A stretch of 14,827 nucleotides of DNA from positions 504,032 to 518,858 of the forward strand of contig CP070627.1 of assembly GCA_020355945.1 (NCBI GenBank). The letters run 5' to 3'. Of the stretch, positions 13,388-14,827 are shown piece after piece. Numbering within the stretch: the stretch's first letter is position 1; every line of letters begins with the position of its first letter. Below the pieces are notes generated by a model, which was not told the DNA's origin, ran no database searches, and saw only the letters and a program-made list of their open reading frames with translations. The position numbers and the translations under genes are program-made. This stretch comes from Candidatus Aminicenantota bacterium (GTDB taxonomy: Bacteria > Acidobacteriota > Aminicenantia > UBA2199).

Positions 13388-13855
13388 ATGACTGATATAA
13401 CAGCAGTTACATCATTACTGGGCAGCCTCAAAACTGCCATTGATATCGCAAAGCTTATTACAGCAAGTGATCTTTCGTTAGAAAAGGCAGAAACCAAATT
13501 AAAATTTGCCGATCTTATCAGCGCTTTAGCAAATGCCAGGGTAGAAGTGGCTGGATTGCAAAATTTGATTTCTGAGAAAGATGAAAAAATAAAGAAATTG
13601 GAAGAAGCTTTAGAGATCAAACAAAAGCTTCGTTATGAAGCCCCCTACTATTGGTTGGTTGATGACTCCACAAAGGAAGGACCGTTTTGCCAGGTTTGCT
13701 ATGACACCGATAGGAAGCTAATACACCTCCAGGGTAATAGAGAAGGATATTGGTGTTGTAAAGTCTGTAAAAATGATTATACTGACAGCAGTCATAGATG
13801 TCCGAAAGTAATGTCCGTTAAATCAAAATTTCGATCAGGTCTAAAAGATTTTTAA
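13388..13855 (+). CDS. Coiled-coil and Zn-ribbon protein, function unknown
   Basis: The product is 155 residues. Residues 1-50 form amphipathic helices (TAVTSLLGSLKTAIDIAKLI), followed by a coiled coil at about 52-82 (LQNLISEKDEKIKKLEEALE). The C-terminal 70 residues carry GPFCQVCYD (Cys101, Cys104) and GYWCCKVCKNDY (Cys124, Cys127, with Cys123 extra), a four-cysteine zinc ribbon. A further Cys138 and His113 are present. Small proteins of this plan (helices, coiled coil, then a PFC..C...W.C..C ribbon) are familiar to me from genomic islands, but no function is established. I use the ATG at 13388, ten bases downstream of the AAGGG at 13374-13378. A TTG at 13379 falls next to the ribosome site. 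The gene is divergent from the NACHT gene; partnership with it is possible but not shown. A terminator follows. Confidence 0.78.
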   Translation: MTDITAVTSLLGSLKTAIDIAKLITASDLSLEKAETKLKFADLISALANARVEVAGLQNLISEKDEKIKKLEEALEIKQKLRYEAPYYWLVDDSTKEGPFCQVCYDTDRKLIHLQGNREGYWCCKVCKNDYTDSSHRCPKVMSVKSKFRSGLKDF

Positions 13856-13867
13856 AAAAACGGGGAA

Positions 13868-14051
13868 GGTGCATGTAAGTGTGTAAAATATCCGGAGAAC
13901 CGGGTGCGGTTTTTTTACACCTTTTATAGCGCATCTTTCGTTATGAAACCTTAAGGGTCAAAAGTACTTTAAGCGCAAGTCATCCTAAATCCACCGCATA
14001 ATTTTCAAATTTTTCGGAAATTAAGATAACTTGAAATAAATTACATGCACC
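13868..14051. repeat. 11-base inverted repeat bounding 184 bases
   Basis: GGTGCATGTAA at 13868-13878 is the exact reverse complement of TTACATGCACC at 14041-14051. The left arm is just after the Zn-ribbon gene. No coding sequence lies between. It may be the ends of a small non-autonomous element or chance. Confidence 0.3.
13898..13916 (+). terminator. Intrinsic terminator of the Zn-ribbon gene
   Basis: AACCG (13898-13902) pairs with CGGTT (13907-13911) around GGTG, followed by a run of seven T residues (13910-13916). An alternative outer stem, GTGTAAAA/TTTTACAC (13881-13888 with 13913-13920), could enclose it. It sits 43 bases after the stop codon. Confidence 0.65.
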
Positions 14052-14129
14052 AATCCTCGCCAATCCCGCGTCCTGCGTCCTGATTTTCATTGTCAATTAT
14101 AAATGAATCATTTCAGAGATAATTATGTG

Positions 14130-14158
14130 TTGAAAAAAAAGCGGAATGGAATTATAAT
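14130..14158 (+). promoter_or_regulatory. Strong predicted promoter of the Rpn-type gene
   Basis: TTGAAA (14130-14135) and a perfect TATAAT (14153-14158) are spaced by 17 bases. Transcription would start near 14165, giving a leader of about 50 bases. AGGAGGT at 14198-14204 is the ribosome site for the ATG at 14215. Confidence 0.65.
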
Positions 14159-14214
14159 TGAAATATGAATAAACAAACAGGACAAAAAAGATGCCCCAGG
14201 AGGTCTGTGGTTCG

Positions 14215-14827
14215 ATGAAAGCCAGGTATGTGAATCCTTATACCGATTTCGGATTTAAAAAACTCTTCGGAGAAGAAGCAAATAAGGACCTGCTAAAGGA
14301 CTTTCTTAATGAATTAATGCCAGCGAAACATAAGATCGTTGAATTAAACTTCAAAAACACAGAACAATGGGGGGTAATTGCTGCCGAGAGAAAAGCCATT
14401 TTCGATATTCACTGCGAAAATGCCAATGGAGAACGATTTATCATAGAGATGCAAAAAGCAAAAATAAAATTCTTAAAAGACCGGGCCATGTTCTATACCA
14501 CCTTTCCCATCCGCGAACAAGCAGAAAAAGGGGATTGGGACTTTAAATTAAATCCCATCTACTGTGTTGCCCTCCTGGATTTTAAATATGATGAACATAG
14601 GGAGAAAAAAGACTTCATCAGGAATGTTCAATTGAAAGACCAGTACTGCCAGGTTTTTTATGAGAAATTAACCTATGTTTTCATCGAGATGCCGCGGTTT
14701 ACCAAAAAAGAACATGAATTAGAGACACATTTTGACAAATGGCTTTATTTTTTAAAAAACCTGGAAGATTTTGAGAATATCCCCGGGATATTGAAAGAAA
14801 AGATATTTGAAAAAGCCTTTCATGTTG
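14215..14827 (+). CDS. Rpn family PD-(D/E)XK nuclease / putative transposase, 5' part
   Basis: The first 204 codons are present and the gene runs off the right edge. The opening (YVNPYTDFGFKKLFGEEANK) is the hallmark of Rpn/PDDEXK_2 proteins. They are annotated as transposases but act as DNA nucleases promoting recombination, and some are linked to phage defence. Catalytic candidates of the PD-(D/E)XK fold are Asp64 in AIFDIHC and Glu78/Gln80 in FIIEMQKAK. Further family features are DRAMFYTTFPIREQ and the strand pair IYCVALLDF...YEKLTYVFIEMP. The ATG at 14215 is about 10 bases after AGGAGGT. An in-frame ATG at 14191 would overlap that ribosome site and is less likely. No inverted repeats or second transposase gene is seen beside it, so there is no evidence that it moves. 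It probably belongs to the accessory region that includes the NACHT gene. Confidence 0.9.
   Translation, partial: MKARYVNPYTDFGFKKLFGEEANKDLLKDFLNELMPAKHKIVELNFKNTEQWGVIAAERKAIFDIHCENANGERFIIEMQKAKIKFLKDRAMFYTTFPIREQAEKGDWDFKLNPIYCVALLDFKYDEHREKKDFIRNVQLKDQYCQVFYEKLTYVFIEMPRFTKKEHELETHFDKWLYFLKNLEDFENIPGILKEKIFEKAFHV

Larger units (their letters stand above)
13856..14214. other. Non-coding gap between the Zn-ribbon and Rpn genes
   Basis: This 359-base gap holds no supported gene. From left to right it contains: a terminator (13898-13916); a long inverted repeat GGTGCATGTAA/TTACATGCACC (13868-13878 and 14041-14051); a short direct repeat CCAATCC (14050-14056, 14060-14066); just over two copies of GCGTCCT (14068-14082); and the promoter and ribosome site of the Rpn gene. 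Confidence 0.7.

Noticed and set aside
14165..14218. Short 17-codon leader frame ending in an ATGA overlap with the Rpn start
   Set aside because: Its ATG sits at the predicted transcription start, so it has no ribosome site. Coding potential is unsupported.

Overview
The window looks like a bacterial chromosome segment of moderate GC. Hand counts on 60-base lines run from about 28% to 57% G+C. Shine-Dalgarno sequences and sigma70-type -35/-10 boxes are recognisable. The lineage cannot be fixed from the sequence. A GldA/GldF/GldG-like ABC set with a DUF4340 protein, plus pyruvate phosphate dikinase, is seen in many Gram-negative-type phyla (Acidobacteriota/Aminicenantota, Desulfobacterota and others). 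An uncultured anaerobe of that kind is a reasonable but weak guess.

Layout. (1) 1-4329, plus strand: end of an ABC exporter operon, with the ATPase C-terminus, a six-helix ABC-2 permease, a GldG-like auxiliary protein and a DUF4340 membrane-anchored protein. (2) 4330-4621: intergenic DNA rich in hairpins, including a long bidirectional terminator-like stem between convergent genes. (3) 4622-5512, minus strand: EamA/DMT transporter with its own promoter. (4) 5662-5734: tRNA-Arg(CCG) with a promoter. (5) 5761-7349: an AT-rich, translationally coupled two-gene cassette directly behind the tRNA. It encodes a 138-aa helical protein and a 391-aa predicted zinc metallopeptidase (HELGH). (6) 7371-10013: pyruvate phosphate dikinase. 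(7) 10003-13197, minus strand: a 1064-aa protein with a restriction-endonuclease-like domain, a NACHT NTPase and about 11.5 HEAT repeats, laid out like bacterial NACHT anti-phage proteins. Its 3' end overlaps the dikinase gene by 11 bases. (8) 13388-13855, plus strand: a divergent 155-aa coiled-coil and Zn-ribbon protein. (9) 13856-14214: non-coding DNA with a terminator, an inverted repeat and a promoter. (10) 14215 to the end: 5' part of an Rpn/PD-(D/E)XK transposase-like nuclease.

How the parts fit. The left part and the dikinase look like core genes (export, central metabolism, tRNA). The cassette behind the tRNA and everything from 10003 rightwards look accessory. The strongest functional reading is a defence-type island: a STAND sensor with a nuclease-like effector domain and long repeat array, a divergent small Zn protein and an Rpn nuclease. 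The least explained unit, and the best candidate for an undescribed system, is the tRNA-linked pair at 5761-7349. Its role cannot be read from sequence alone.
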